Assembly: GCF_038024855.1 (NCBI RefSeq)
Contig: NZ_CP139089.1
Span: 1,922,001-1,986,000, forward strand
Direction: 5' to 3'
Source of the DNA: Methylocella tundrae
GTDB taxonomy: Bacteria > Pseudomonadota > Alphaproteobacteria > Rhizobiales > Beijerinckiaceae
DNA: 64,000 nucleotides
A program made the translations under genes and the position numbers. Position 1 is the first letter of the stretch. Each line of letters opens with the position of its first letter. Below the pieces are notes generated by a model. It saw only the letters and a program-made list of their open reading frames with translations. It searched no databases and was not told the DNA's origin. Of the stretch, positions 48,350 through 58,041 are shown one piece after another.

Positions 48350-49912
48350 CTATTGGCTGAGAGTTGGCGTCCTGCGATGCATCGTGGCGCTTTCATAGTC
48401 GTAGGCGAAGGACAACAGCCTCGCCTCGCTCCACATCGGTCCGATAAAGATCAGACCAAAGGGCGCCCCGGAGGCGTAATAGCCGGCGGGAACGGTAACG
48501 CCGGGCAGACCGGCGATGTTGATCTCGCAGACCGAGGTTTCGTGCAGCGTCTCAGGGCCAATGAGAGGCGGCAGTTCGTCGCGCATTTGCGGAAACACGA
48601 GGCCATCAAGCTTTTCACGGGCCATGACGTCATTGAAGATGGAGAGATACGCTTCCTTGGCTGTGATGAAATCGGAAAGGTCCGGCGGCGCCAGAGGATC
48701 GGCAAGGCCCGCGGCGAGCTGCCGCTGATCCTTCATATAGAACAGCACGCCTGTTGGCGCGAATGGATCTTCGCTCGCGACGGCCTTGACGAAGGCCTCG
48801 AACGATGGGATCGCCACATCTGGTCCCATGCGTTTGAGGTACCGGTCCATATCGTAGGGTATGGATTCCATGCCGGTCGGATCGAAATGATCGGTGCCTT
48901 TGGCGGGGCGGCCGATGTCGGCGAAGCCGGTTCCCTTGAAGGGGTCCGAGACCAGCGTCGCGCCGCGACGTTCGAGTTCGCCGATCGCCCGCTGATAGAG
49001 CGCAGCAGCTTCCGCCGAGAGCGGGCGATCGCGCCAGCCGGGGCCGTAAAGCCCAAGGCGCTTGCCTTGCAATGAATTCGCATCGAGACCAGCGGCATAG
49101 CCGCCCTTCGGCCTTTGCCCGATTCCGGCAACCGTCTTCGGGTCTTCGGCGGTGAACCCAGCCAAAATGTCGAGCGTCAGGGCGGCGTCGCGCACGCAAC
49201 GGGCGATTGGCCCCACGACGTCGCGCGTGCTGCCGGCGAGCGGCATGACGCCCGCATTCGGAACGAGGGCGAAGGTGGGTTTGATCCCCACGAGATCCTG
49301 AGCCGAGGCTGGATTTTGGATCGAGCCGCCTGTTTCCTCGGCGAGGCCCAGGACGGCGAGACTGCCAGCCACCGCGGTCGCCGTCCCGGCGCTGCTGCCG
49401 CCCGGCAGGCGGCCTGGATCAACCGCGTTGAGAGTTACGCCAGCCCAACTGTCGCTGGCGTGGCTTCCGGTCGCGCTCAACACCGGAACGTTGGTCTTGC
49501 CAAGAATGATGGCGCCCGCCGCCCGCATCCGGGCCACAACCGGCGAGTCCGTCGCTGGGATGAGGTCGATCCCACCGGCCCGCTCGCTCAGCAGCCGCCA
49601 GCCGCCAGTGCTCGGGAGGCCGGCCATGTCCATCGTATCCTTGACCACAACGGGGACGCCGGCGAGAGGCCCGAGCTTTTCGCCCGCCGCGCGGCGCCTG
49701 TCGATGGCGCGCGCATCGCTCAATGCGTCAGGGTTCATCGTGATCAATGCGACGTAGCGCGGATTGTAGAGCGCGATGCGGTCGAGATAGGCCTGCGTCA
49801 AAGCCTCCGAGGTGAGGCTGCCGTCCGAAAAAGCCGCCTGAACATCGGCGACGGTCATTTCTACGGGATCGATCGCGGATTCATTCTTAAGGGCTGAGGC
49901 ATCTGATGTCAC
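48350..49912 (-). CDS. Amidase-signature family amidase
   Basis: A 520-residue protein from a GTG at 49910-49912; a longer in-frame extension upstream lacks similarity. The Ser-cis-Ser-Lys triad is visible: Lys91 in GVPVVVKDTMDMAG, cis-Ser173 in LPGGSSAGTATAVAG and Ser197 in EETGGSIQNPAS. C-terminally GLPGVTVPAGYYASGAPFGLIFIG is typical. It hydrolyses amides to carboxylates and ammonium. No signal peptide, so cytoplasmic. It is the last gene of the leftward urea/amide cluster, 258 bases after the second UrtA-like gene, so it may have its own promoter. Confidence 0.9.
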   Translation of the reverse strand: MTSDASALKNESAIDPVEMTVADVQAAFSDGSLTSEALTQAYLDRIALYNPRYVALITMNPDALSDARAIDRRRAAGEKLGPLAGVPVVVKDTMDMAGLPSTGGWRLLSERAGGIDLIPATDSPVVARMRAAGAIILGKTNVPVLSATGSHASDSWAGVTLNAVDPGRLPGGSSAGTATAVAGSLAVLGLAEETGGSIQNPASAQDLVGIKPTFALVPNAGVMPLAGSTRDVVGPIARCVRDAALTLDILAGFTAEDPKTVAGIGQRPKGGYAAGLDANSLQGKRLGLYGPGWRDRPLSAEAAALYQRAIGELERRGATLVSDPFKGTGFADIGRPAKGTDHFDPTGMESIPYDMDRYLKRMGPDVAIPSFEAFVKAVASEDPFAPTGVLFYMKDQRQLAAGLADPLAPPDLSDFITAKEAYLSIFNDVMAREKLDGLVFPQMRDELPPLIGPETLHETSVCEINIAGLPGVTVPAGYYASGAPFGLIFIGPMWSEARLLSFAYDYESATMHRRTPTLSQ

Positions 49913-50169
49913 GGCGACTCCAATCAGTTGATGAATGTGAGAAAGACGTCCAAATTTCGGCGCTAAATGACAGCCAGCATCGCTAGCTCGTCGAGGCATG
50001 GTGAGATCAGGGCGGCATTGCGCCTCCCGACGACCAGGGCGATCGTTCCGCGCTGGCGCCGCCGCTCTTTGGGACGGCCCCAGATCCTACCTCACAAGGA
50101 TGATTTCACCTCGGCGCGCAGCGGACGGCGACGGCCAGGACTCGAGCCCCGGCCGCCGCGCGAAAGCTG

Positions 50170-51447
50170 CTATTGATAGCCCTTGGGGAACGGGTTCGGC
50201 TCGATCAAATCCGTGGTGTAAATGATCTCGAACTGTCCATCCGGCAGCGCCCTGGCGACGCGGGCCTTCGACCACAGATGATGGTTCGGGTGAATGCGGA
50301 CCAGCCCCTCGGGGGCGTCCGGGAATTCGAGCCCTGGCGAGGCCGCCACCACCTTATCCACGTCGAAGCTGTTGGCTTTTTCGACGGCCAGTTTCCACAG
50401 ATATGGCATCAGGTAGGCGGCCTGCTGCGGATCGCCGATCACGGCGTCCGGTCCCCACATTTTCTTGTAGGCCGCGACGAATGCCTTGTTGGCGGGCGTA
50501 TCGATCGACTGGAAATATTTCATGCACGAATAAGCGCCGGTGATATTTTCGGCGCCGATGCCCTTGATTTCGTCCTCCGTCACGGCGATCGTCATCAGCG
50601 TCTGTTTGCTGAAGTCGACGCCGGCCGCCTTCAATTGCTTGAACAGCGCGACGTTGGATCCGCCGACCACGGTCACATAGATCACATCCGGCTTCTTCAG
50701 CTTGATTTTGTTGATGACCGAATTGAACTGCGTGTTTCCGAGTGGAAAATAATCCTCGCCGACGATTTCCTTTTTCAGCACGTTCTCAATGTGCTTACGC
50801 GCGATCTTGTTGACGGTGCGCGGCCAGATGTAGTCCGAGCCAATAAAATAATAGCTCTTCGCGCCCTTGGTTTTGTCCAGCCAGTTCAAGCTGGAAAGAA
50901 CCTGCTGCGTCGCCTCCTGCCCCGTGTAGATGACGTTCTTCGATTGCTCGAGCCCTTCATAAAACGTCGGATAATAGAGCAGGCCGTCATATTGCTCGAA
51001 GACCGGCAGCACCGCCTTGCGCGACGCCGAGGTAAAGCAGCCGCAGACCATCGCGCATTTGTCGTTTTGGAGCAGCTTCCTTCCCTTCTCGGCGAAGGTC
51101 GGCCAGTCGCTCGCTCCATCTTCCACGATGAGCTTGATCTGGCGTCCAAGAACGCCGCCTTTGGCGTTGATCTCGGCGACGGCGAGCTTCTCAGCCTCGA
51201 CCGCGCCGGTTTCCGAAATCGCCATCGTCCCGGTCAAGGAATGCAGAATGCCGATCGTGACGCTATCGTCAGTGACCGCCAGACCGGTGGTGTTGACGGC
51301 GCTGGTTTCCGCGGCGCCAAAGGCTTTCGGCGCAATCAGGCCAAACATTGGAAGAGCCGCCATGCCCTTCAGGATCTGACGGCGCTGGGCGAACTTCGGG
51401 TCATTGTTTGCCCCGGACTTTTTCTCAGACAAGATAGACCTCGACAT
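50170..51447 (-). CDS. UrtA-like urea/amide-binding protein (second copy)
   Basis: A 425-residue branched-chain/urea-type binding protein. A Tat-like signal is visible near residues 22-45 (QRRQILKGMAALPMFGLIAPKAFG). The mature part has VTIGILHSLTGTMAISETG, AVAEINAKGGVLGRQIKLIVEDGASDW, CAMVCGCFTSASRKAVLPVFE and the LLYYPTFYEGLEQSKNVIYTGQ stretch shared with UrtA/FmdD. It is clearly related to but different from the UrtA-like protein encoded at 58042-59295, so one permease set may use two receptors with different amide preferences. Confidence 0.9.
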   Translation of the reverse strand: MSRSILSEKKSGANNDPKFAQRRQILKGMAALPMFGLIAPKAFGAAETSAVNTTGLAVTDDSVTIGILHSLTGTMAISETGAVEAEKLAVAEINAKGGVLGRQIKLIVEDGASDWPTFAEKGRKLLQNDKCAMVCGCFTSASRKAVLPVFEQYDGLLYYPTFYEGLEQSKNVIYTGQEATQQVLSSLNWLDKTKGAKSYYFIGSDYIWPRTVNKIARKHIENVLKKEIVGEDYFPLGNTQFNSVINKIKLKKPDVIYVTVVGGSNVALFKQLKAAGVDFSKQTLMTIAVTEDEIKGIGAENITGAYSCMKYFQSIDTPANKAFVAAYKKMWGPDAVIGDPQQAAYLMPYLWKLAVEKANSFDVDKVVAASPGLEFPDAPEGLVRIHPNHHLWSKARVARALPDGQFEIIYTTDLIEPNPFPKGYQ

Positions 51448-51602
51448 ATATGGTTACGTGGGCCGCGAGAACGATCGCGGGCGCTTGACGTCGTTCGAAA
51501 CACAAGCACATTCCGTGCCTGGCTCCATTACCTCTGAGTGTTTTAAGTGACGACCATCGCCAAACTCGACGCGGGCCTTCGTCGATAACCGTTCGGGCGG
51601 CA

Positions 51603-51800
51603 TTGACGCGTGAAGCGCAAGCATCCAGCGAAGAGCAGATCGTCATCATATTGCAAGGAGCACGAGGCCGGTGTTCCGGTGGCCGATCTGTGCCGCAAGC
51701 ACAGCGTCATGGACGCCGCCGCGGCCAAGCGGCTGTGAAGAGGCTTGAGGACGATAATGCGCGCCCGAAGCGGCTCCTGGCGGATGCGACGCCTATGCCC
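51603..51800 (+). pseudogene. IS3-family OrfA relic
   Basis: Reading across two frames gives SEEQIVIILQ, then KEHEAGVPVADLCRKHSVMDA in the neighbouring frame, and KRLEDDNARPKRLLADA back in the first. These match the classic IS3 OrfA order (EEQIIxILKEHEAGVPVADLCRKHGVSDA ... LKTLEDENAKLKKLLADAML). Frameshifts and the loss of the YGGM segment show decay. It overlaps the 3' end of the amiF-like gene and separates it from the second UrtA-like gene. Confidence 0.75.
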
Positions 51801-52791
51801 CATATTCGCGTTCAGGCGCGGGAAATCCGCAGGAGGCGCCGTCGGTCACGCGCACCTCTTTTTCCCATGGCAAGCGATATTCGCCGCGCACCATATCATG
51901 CATGAATGTGTATGGGCAGTCCTGCGCACCGCCCTTCACCGCGACGTAGCCGCGATGCCCCAATTGATAGATATTGTTCTCGACGCCCCAGTTGACGCGC
52001 GCCTCGCGAACGAGGTCTGGCCGCATTTCGCAGGTGATGATCTCGTCGGGGCGATGACTGCCTTCGACCATCACTGTGCCATCGAAGTCGCAGAACATGC
52101 CTTCGCCCATCGAGTCGAAGGCGCCGTCGGAGCCGCACAGACAGACGCTCGCGGTTTGCGCAAGATTTTGAAACGCGTTCGATTGATTGGTGATTTTCCA
52201 CGCGTGCCGGATCGGCGCGGTGTAGCCCGCCGTACGGATAATGACTTCGGCGCCTTTGTATGCCGCTTCGCGAGCCATTTCCGGAAACATGCCGTCGTGA
52301 CAAATGATCAGCGACAGCATGGCGCCCTTGGGACCGACGCAGACCGGCACGCCGATGTCGCCAGGCTCCCAGGGCTCGACCGGCACCCAGGGGTGAAGTT
52401 TGCGATAGTAGAGCTTGATCTCGCCATGGTCGTCGATGATGAGGCCGCTGTTGTACGGATTGCCGCGCGGATTGCGCTCCATGATCGAGAAGCAGCCCCA
52501 GATCCGGTGCTCGACGCATGCCGATTTGAAAGCGGCGACCTCGGGGCCTTCGAGCTCACACATGATGGCGTCGTCAATGCTCATTGAGAGGCCGTGCAGC
52601 GAATATTCGGGGAACACGACGAGATCCATCGCCGGGTTATTGCGCCGCGCCTTGCCGACCATCTCGACGATCCTCGCCGTCTGCGCAGCGAGTTCGCTCG
52701 TCGTCGCCACATTCGGATTCTGCAACTGAACGAGACCAATGACGATGCCGTGAGGCGACTTGTTCAGACCGCCCAATCCGCTGGTGCTCAT
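51793..52791 (-). CDS. amiF: Formamidase AmiF-like (nitrilase superfamily)
   Basis: A 332-residue nitrilase-fold amidase, almost the same length as H. pylori AmiF (334). The catalytic triad is Glu62 (VVFPEYSLHG), Lys131 (YYRKLHPW) and Cys164 (LIICHDGMFPE), each within two positions of the H. pylori numbering. EPWEPGDIGVPVCVGPKG, MAREAAYKGAEVIIR and WGVENNIYQLGHRGYV are strongly AmiF/AmiE-like. It hydrolyses formamide (or short aliphatic amides) to ammonium plus acid; AmiE specificity is the main alternative. Cytoplasmic; lies between fmdA and the second binding protein. Confidence 0.87.
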   Translation of the reverse strand: MSTSGLGGLNKSPHGIVIGLVQLQNPNVATTSELAAQTARIVEMVGKARRNNPAMDLVVFPEYSLHGLSMSIDDAIMCELEGPEVAAFKSACVEHRIWGCFSIMERNPRGNPYNSGLIIDDHGEIKLYYRKLHPWVPVEPWEPGDIGVPVCVGPKGAMLSLIICHDGMFPEMAREAAYKGAEVIIRTAGYTAPIRHAWKITNQSNAFQNLAQTASVCLCGSDGAFDSMGEGMFCDFDGTVMVEGSHRPDEIITCEMRPDLVREARVNWGVENNIYQLGHRGYVAVKGGAQDCPYTFMHDMVRGEYRLPWEKEVRVTDGASCGFPAPEREYGA

Positions 52792-52940
52792 TAGATCATC
52801 TCCTGCAAGGATGCGTATGTTCTGGTCCCGAGCGAACGCGTCAAGGCGTCTCGCCGCGCAGTAACGAAGCTCTGTGCGGTCGAGCGCCAGCGGGCGTTAT
52901 GCCTGCACGGACGCTCTGCTGGAACTTCGTCGTCCGCGTT

Positions 52941-53879
52941 TCAGAGATAGGCTTTCGGGAACATCATGTGGATGCCCTTGTTGCCATCAACAAGCTGCGT
53001 CACGCGCAGATTGCCCGCCAGCGAGCAAAGCATATAAGCTTGATTGCGGGTCAGATTCGTGCGGGCGCAAATATGGCTGACCATCTCGCGCACCGCCTGT
53101 TTGGCGGCGTCGTCCAGATCCTCGTCAAGGCCGATCGACATCAGATGGGTGGCGCTTTCCGCGAAAGGCCATGCGAGCTTCATGTCCTTGCGGACGGTGA
53201 GGCGAAAACTGCCGGTGACGCCGGTCTCGAGCGCGGTGATGCAAACCTCGCCGTCGCCCTGCACGCCATGCCCGTCGCCAGCAAAAAACAACGCGCCCTC
53301 GTTGAAGACAGGAAGATAGAGTGTGGTCCCAGGCCGCAGCTCCTTGTTGTCCATGTTGCCGCCAAAACTGCGCGGCACAGGCGAGCCGCAGCGGCCCCAG
53401 GCCGCCGGCGGCGCCGTGGCGATGATGCCGAAGAACGGCTCAAGCGGGATTTCCGCGCCCCACGGCATGACGCATAGGTTGCGAGCATGATCGACGACCG
53501 GGTGGATCGTCTCATAATCAGTGAATTCGTCGGGCAAAGTTCCGAGCAGAGGCAGGATCGATACGAAGCCCCAGTCCTGGCGCACTTTGACGTCGAGAAT
53601 GTCGACCTGAAGCACGTCTCCGTGCTCGGCGCCCTTGACGTAGACCGGCCCGGTGATGAAATGGGGACCCGGCCCCTGCACAAGCGTATCGAGCGCATCG
53701 AGGTACTCGGGCGGCACAAGGCTCCGATCCTCCGGCAGGCATTCCTTGCCGCCGGCCGGGAAGGAATGAAGCGTCACCACATCGCCCGAGGCGATTTCCA
53801 ACACCGGCTTCGTGGCGCTGTCCAAATAGCCCCACACCATGTTTTCGGGCGTTGCGGGAATTTCGTGGCGTCGAGACAT
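52941..53879 (-). CDS. fmdA: Acetamidase/formamidase family protein
   Basis: A 312-residue protein of the FmdA/AmdA beta-fold family. Diagnostic stretches are NMVWGYLDSATKPVLEIASGD, TGPVYVKGAEHGDVLQVDIL, APPAAWGRCGSPVPRSFGGNMDNKEL (in parts) and FAGDGHGVQGDGEVCITALET. Unrelated in fold to AmiF, so the cluster has two independent formamidase-type enzymes. It converts formamide or acetamide to ammonium and acid. It follows the transporter genes as in the fmd cluster of Methylophilus, which supports the amide role. The protein is shorter than the ~400-residue M. methylotrophus enzyme. Confidence 0.87.
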   Translation of the reverse strand: MSRRHEIPATPENMVWGYLDSATKPVLEIASGDVVTLHSFPAGGKECLPEDRSLVPPEYLDALDTLVQGPGPHFITGPVYVKGAEHGDVLQVDILDVKVRQDWGFVSILPLLGTLPDEFTDYETIHPVVDHARNLCVMPWGAEIPLEPFFGIIATAPPAAWGRCGSPVPRSFGGNMDNKELRPGTTLYLPVFNEGALFFAGDGHGVQGDGEVCITALETGVTGSFRLTVRKDMKLAWPFAESATHLMSIGLDEDLDDAAKQAVREMVSHICARTNLTRNQAYMLCSLAGNLRVTQLVDGNKGIHMMFPKAYL

Positions 53880-53911
53880 AAAAGGCTCCGTTACTCTCAG
53901 GTTTTTCGATG

Positions 53912-54610
53912 TCAGACGGCAATGTGCCGCGTGAGTTGTTCGCGGCTGATCGCCTCCGCGCGGCCGGCCTCGATCACGGTCCCGCGGGACAGGACCACGA
54001 TGCTGTCAGCAAGGCTGATCGCAAAATCGAGGTATTGCTCCACGAGCAACAGGGAGATCCTGCCTTTGAGGGCGCCGAGCACATCCTTGATCGCCGTCAC
54101 AATGTTGGGCTGAATGCCCTCGGTCGGCTCGTCCAGGATCAGCAGCGACGGCCTGGTCATGAGCGCGCGGGCGATCGCAAGCTGTTGCTGTTGTCCGCCG
54201 GAGAGCGCGCCGCCAGGCCGCCGCCACATCTGCCTCAGCGCGGGGAACAGGGCGAGGGTTTCATCCATAAGACCTGTCCCGAACGTCCCATGCGCGCGGG
54301 CGGCCGCCTCGACATTTTCCCCGACGGTCAGTTCGGAAAAGATTTCGCGTCCCTGCGGCACATAGGCGATCCCGCAAGCCGAACGCCGATGGGTGGACCA
54401 ATGCGTGATATCGGCGTCGTCGACCAGAATTCGGCCCTGGGTCGTCGGCAGCACGCCCGTCAGACATTTGAGCAGCGTCGTCTTGCCGGCCCCGTTGCGG
54501 CCAAGCACCGCAAGGCACTCGCCCGGCTCGATCTCGAACCCGACGCGCCGCAGAACCTGTGCGCTGCCATAGTGCTGATCGAGGTTTTCAACGCGAAATC
54601 GCACGCTCAA
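53912..54610 (-). CDS. urtE: Urea/amide ABC transporter ATP-binding protein UrtE-like
   Basis: A 232-residue LivF/UrtE-type ATPase. Walker A is VLGRNGAGKTTLLKCLTG, the signature LSGGQQQQLAIARALMT, Walker B LLILDEPTEGIQPNIV; the EGIQP variant after Walker B is typical of UrtE. It overlaps the urtD stop by four bases and precedes fmdA by 32 bases. With UrtD it drives solute import. Confidence 0.92.
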   Translation of the reverse strand: MSVRFRVENLDQHYGSAQVLRRVGFEIEPGECLAVLGRNGAGKTTLLKCLTGVLPTTQGRILVDDADITHWSTHRRSACGIAYVPQGREIFSELTVGENVEAAARAHGTFGTGLMDETLALFPALRQMWRRPGGALSGGQQQQLAIARALMTRPSLLILDEPTEGIQPNIVTAIKDVLGALKGRISLLLVEQYLDFAISLADSIVVLSRGTVIEAGRAEAISREQLTRHIAV

Positions 54611-55335
54611 CGCCCCAGATAGACTTCGACGACGCGCTCATCCGCCCGCACATTAGCCATGGAGCCTTCGAACAGAGTTTTCCCCTCATGCAGAACGGTG
54701 ACGCGATCGGCGATGCGCTCGACGAAATCCATGTCGTGCTCGACCACCACGATGGCGCGGTCCGGACGCCGCAAGCTGCGCACGAGAGTGGCCGTGCGCT
54801 CGGTTTCCTCATCGGTGAGGCCGGCCACCGGTTCGTCGAGCATCAGCACTTTCGGATTTGAGGCCAGCACCATGCCGATTTCGAGCCATTGCTTTTGCCC
54901 ATGCGCGAGCTCGGACGCGGAACGCTGGGCCACATTTGCAAGGCCGATGGCTTCGAGAATCTCCGTTATGCGTTCGTTGAGGAGGCTTTCGGAGAGCGTG
55001 CGGCGATAGCCGGCCTCCGCGCCGATGGCGATATGCTGGCGAACGCTAAGCCCCTCGAAGACGCTTGGCTTCTGGAATTTTCGCCGGACGCCGGCTCGCG
55101 CAATCTCCGACTCGCTCGCGCGCGTGATGTCGGTTGAATCGTCGAACAGCACCGCGCCTTGCTTCGGCCGCGTGATGCCGGAGATGACGTCGAGCAGGGT
55201 CGTCTTGCCGGCGCCGTTCGGTCCGATGATCGCGCGAACCTCGCCGTAATCGATGGCGAGCGACAGCGCGTCGATGGCGCGGAAGCTGCCGAACTCCACG
55301 GTGACGGCGTCAATGAGAAGCGCGGCGCCGGACAT
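54607..55335 (-). CDS. urtD: Urea/amide ABC transporter ATP-binding protein UrtD-like
   Basis: From the ATG at 55333-55335, which overlaps the urtC stop by one base (TGATG), the protein has 242 residues, as usual for UrtD/LivG. Walker A IIGPNGAGKTTLLDVISG, the EIARAGVRRKFQKPSVFEGLSV Q-loop region (seen as RKFQKPSVFEGLSV), signature ELAHGQKQWLEIGMVLA and Walker B VLMLDEPVAGLTDEE are present; the AHGQKQWLEI signature is a UrtD hallmark. Longer in-frame starts lie inside urtC. Confidence 0.93.
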   Translation of the reverse strand: MSGAALLIDAVTVEFGSFRAIDALSLAIDYGEVRAIIGPNGAGKTTLLDVISGITRPKQGAVLFDDSTDITRASESEIARAGVRRKFQKPSVFEGLSVRQHIAIGAEAGYRRTLSESLLNERITEILEAIGLANVAQRSASELAHGQKQWLEIGMVLASNPKVLMLDEPVAGLTDEETERTATLVRSLRRPDRAIVVVEHDMDFVERIADRVTVLHEGKTLFEGSMANVRADERVVEVYLGR

Positions 55336-56429
55336 CAGAACAGTTCCCGCGCGCCGGCCGCCATCCGCTTCGGTCCCATCGGGCGCACGAGCCTCATCTT
55401 GGCAAGATCGACGAGACCGTTCGGAAAGACCAGCACCACCAGAACGATGAGCGCCGACAGGATGAAGGGCCACAGTTCCGGCGCCGCGGTCGAAAGCCAG
55501 AATTTCAAGGCATTGACGAGGAGCGCGCCGATCACCGCGCCGATCAGATGCCCGCGCCCGCCTATCGCGACCCAGACGGCGATTTCAAGAGAGAGGTCCG
55601 GCGCGAGGAGGCGCGGATTGATGATGCCGACCTGCGGCACGTATAGAATGCCGGCCAGGGCGGCGATGAGCGCAGCGAGACACCACACCGCCAGCTTCAG
55701 ACGAAGCGTGTCGTAGCCAAGGGTGCGCAGCCGGACTTCATCGTCGCGCGCCGCCAGCATGAGCGCGCCGAAACGGCTGCCAAGCAACATGCGGCAGCCG
55801 AGCAGCGTCATTCCGAGCGCCAGAACGGAGACGATCGACATTGCGATAACGACGCCATTTGCGCCAATCGGCCAGCCGAAAATGACCGAAAAGCCAGTCA
55901 TTCCATTGTTGCCGCCAAAGCCCGTATCGTTGCGGAACATCAGCAGCATCGCGACATAGACGAGCGCCTGCGTAATGATGGCGAAATAGACGCCGCCGAC
56001 GCGAGACCGGAAGGACATATAGCCGAACGCGCCGGCGATCAGCAGCGTCACGACCGCCGCCGCAAGCAGCGCGTAAGGGAAGAACCCGAAGCCCGCCCAG
56101 TAGAACGGCAATTCCTTCCAACCCATGAACTGCATAAAGTCGGGCGTCTTGCCGGTGACCTCGAACGAATGTTTCAGAAGATACATAGCGACCGCGTAGC
56201 CGCCGACGCCAAAGAACAGGCCTTGCCCGAGCGACAATATGCCGAGATAGCCCCAGATGAGGTCAAGCGAGAGGGCAAGCACCGCGAAGGATGCGAGCTG
56301 GCCGATCGCATTCGCCATGTAGGCGGAAACGCCGACAGAGCTCACAGCCGAGATGACGAGCAGGATCGCAACCGCCACGATGAACGCAAGCAGCAAGAGA
56401 AGCGGCCGATCCGACGTCCAGGGTTTCAT
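55335..56429 (-). CDS. urtC: Urea/amide ABC transporter permease UrtC-like
   Basis: A 364-residue LivM/UrtC permease with about nine membrane helices. LDLIWGYLGILSLGQGLFFGVGGYAVAMYL is the family's signature region (for example the YLGILSLGQGLFFGVGGY part), and RVGGVYFAIITQALVYV and GYDTLRLKLAVWCLAAL follow. It starts by a four-base overlap with the end of urtB. Inner membrane; pairs with UrtB. Confidence 0.93.
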   Translation of the reverse strand: MKPWTSDRPLLLLLAFIVAVAILLVISAVSSVGVSAYMANAIGQLASFAVLALSLDLIWGYLGILSLGQGLFFGVGGYAVAMYLLKHSFEVTGKTPDFMQFMGWKELPFYWAGFGFFPYALLAAAVVTLLIAGAFGYMSFRSRVGGVYFAIITQALVYVAMLLMFRNDTGFGGNNGMTGFSVIFGWPIGANGVVIAMSIVSVLALGMTLLGCRMLLGSRFGALMLAARDDEVRLRTLGYDTLRLKLAVWCLAALIAALAGILYVPQVGIINPRLLAPDLSLEIAVWVAIGGRGHLIGAVIGALLVNALKFWLSTAAPELWPFILSALIVLVVLVFPNGLVDLAKMRLVRPMGPKRMAAGARELF

Positions 56430-58039
56430 TTGCGGCGCCCCTTGATGGCGAAGAGACCTTCAGGGCGCCATTGCAGGAAGCCGATGATCATCAACAACAC
56501 GATGACCTTGGCGGCGACGGCGCCCCAAAGCGGCTCGATCAGCACATTGATCTGCCCGATCCCGAGCGCGGCCACGACCGTGCCGGCGATGGCGCCGACG
56601 CCGCCAAGCACGACCACCATGAAGCTGTCGATGATGAAATTCTGTCCCATCAGAGGATTGACGCTATAGACCGGCGCCAGCGCGAGGCCCGCAAGGCCGG
56701 CCAGGCCCGAGCCGAGGCCAAAGGCCAGCATATCCACCCGCCGCACCGGAATGCCGATGCAACCGGCCATGGTCCGGTTCTGCGTGACCGCGCGAATGTT
56801 GAGCCCGAGCGGCGTCAGGCGCACGATCCCCAGGGTCAAGGCCAGCGTCAAAATCGCGAAGACGATGGCGAACATGCGGTTCCACGTGAAGATGAAATCT
56901 CCGATAACCGGGACGCCGCCCGTGACATAGAAGGGGGTCACGAATTGCAGGTTTTGCGTGCCGAAGGTGACCCGGACCAGATTGACGAGGAAGAGGCTGA
57001 CGGCCCAGGTGGCGAGAAGACTCATGAGCGGGCGCCGGTAGAGGTGGCGAAGCAGCGCGGCCTCAATCGCAACGCCAATTGCCGCGGTCGCCAGAAAAGC
57101 AACCGGAATGGCCAGGATGAGATAGTAGTCGACGAGGCCGGGCGCGAGGCGCTGTAATGCCTCCTGCACCAGCCAGGTCACATAGGCGCCGATCATGATA
57201 AATTCGCCCTGAGCCAGATTGATCACGCCCATCAGGCCGAAGATCACGGCGAGGCCGATCGCCGCCATGAACAGAATGCTGGCAAAGCTCAAGCCATTAT
57301 AAAGGGTTGCAAGCACATTGCCGATCGCCACGCCGCGTGAGATTTTCGCGGTCGCGGCGTCGACGGCGCGTTTGAACTCCGGATTCGCCGCGTAGGCCGG
57401 ATCGCTTTTCAGCGCCACTACCTGCGTCAGGGCGCGGCCGTTCGCGTTTCCGGCGATCTGAGCGAGAGCCGCGATCCGCTTTGCCGGATCAACCGAATTC
57501 AGAGCCGCCGCTTGCGCGACCGCAACAATCTGCTGTTTCAGCGCAGGATCGGTCTCGGCCTTCGCGGCTCCATCGAAAAGGCTTTCGGGCAAGCTCGCAG
57601 CCTTGCGCTCCAGCCTTTGCAGCGCCGCGCTCCGCCGTGTTGCGTCGGGCGTGACGCGCAGGGCGAGGGCCGCCTCGGCAGTCTCGAATACGGCCCTGTT
57701 CTTCAGGTTGAGCACGGGCGCATGCGCATCCTCGCCCGGCTCCCGCGGCGCGCGGGTCAGGGCGTCAAGCGATGCGCCGCCGACGGTCACAATGGCTCCG
57801 GTGGCGTCGCAGGCGAATTTATGGTCGAGGACGGAGCGGGCTATCGGCGCCGCCCAGTTCCGATCGTCGTCCGAGCCATCCGCCGCCAACCGAACGAGGG
57901 CGTTCCCGGCCTCGCCAAGCGTAGCGGCCTCCCCGCAAAGTCCCGCGATCAGGGCGGGCCGCGCCGCATCCGCCGCGTGAAGGGACAGGGACGTCGCCAT
58001 CGTCGCAGCAAGGCATAAGACAACCAACAAACGCGGCAT
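56426..58039 (-). CDS. urtB: Urea/amide ABC transporter permease UrtB-like with N-terminal exported domain
   Basis: A 537-residue UrtB. A signal peptide (to ~22) precedes an Ala-rich, helical exported domain of about 200 residues that is characteristic of long UrtB proteins; the LivH-type permease begins near residue 235 (ILFMAAIGLAVIFGLMGVINLAQGEFIMIGAY). RAVTQNRTMAGCIGIPVRRVDMLAFGLGSGLAG is the conserved loop. The role of the extra domain is not known. It starts three bases after urtA. Confidence 0.92.
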   Translation of the reverse strand: MPRLLVVLCLAATMATSLSLHAADAARPALIAGLCGEAATLGEAGNALVRLAADGSDDDRNWAAPIARSVLDHKFACDATGAIVTVGGASLDALTRAPREPGEDAHAPVLNLKNRAVFETAEAALALRVTPDATRRSAALQRLERKAASLPESLFDGAAKAETDPALKQQIVAVAQAAALNSVDPAKRIAALAQIAGNANGRALTQVVALKSDPAYAANPEFKRAVDAATAKISRGVAIGNVLATLYNGLSFASILFMAAIGLAVIFGLMGVINLAQGEFIMIGAYVTWLVQEALQRLAPGLVDYYLILAIPVAFLATAAIGVAIEAALLRHLYRRPLMSLLATWAVSLFLVNLVRVTFGTQNLQFVTPFYVTGGVPVIGDFIFTWNRMFAIVFAILTLALTLGIVRLTPLGLNIRAVTQNRTMAGCIGIPVRRVDMLAFGLGSGLAGLAGLALAPVYSVNPLMGQNFIIDSFMVVVLGGVGAIAGTVVAALGIGQINVLIEPLWGAVAAKVIVLLMIIGFLQWRPEGLFAIKGRRK

Positions 58040-58041
58040 CG

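Noticed and set aside
50173..51537. 454-codon forward frame opposite the second UrtA-like gene
   Set aside because: Shadow of a clear binding-protein gene; no recognisable domain or ribosome site.
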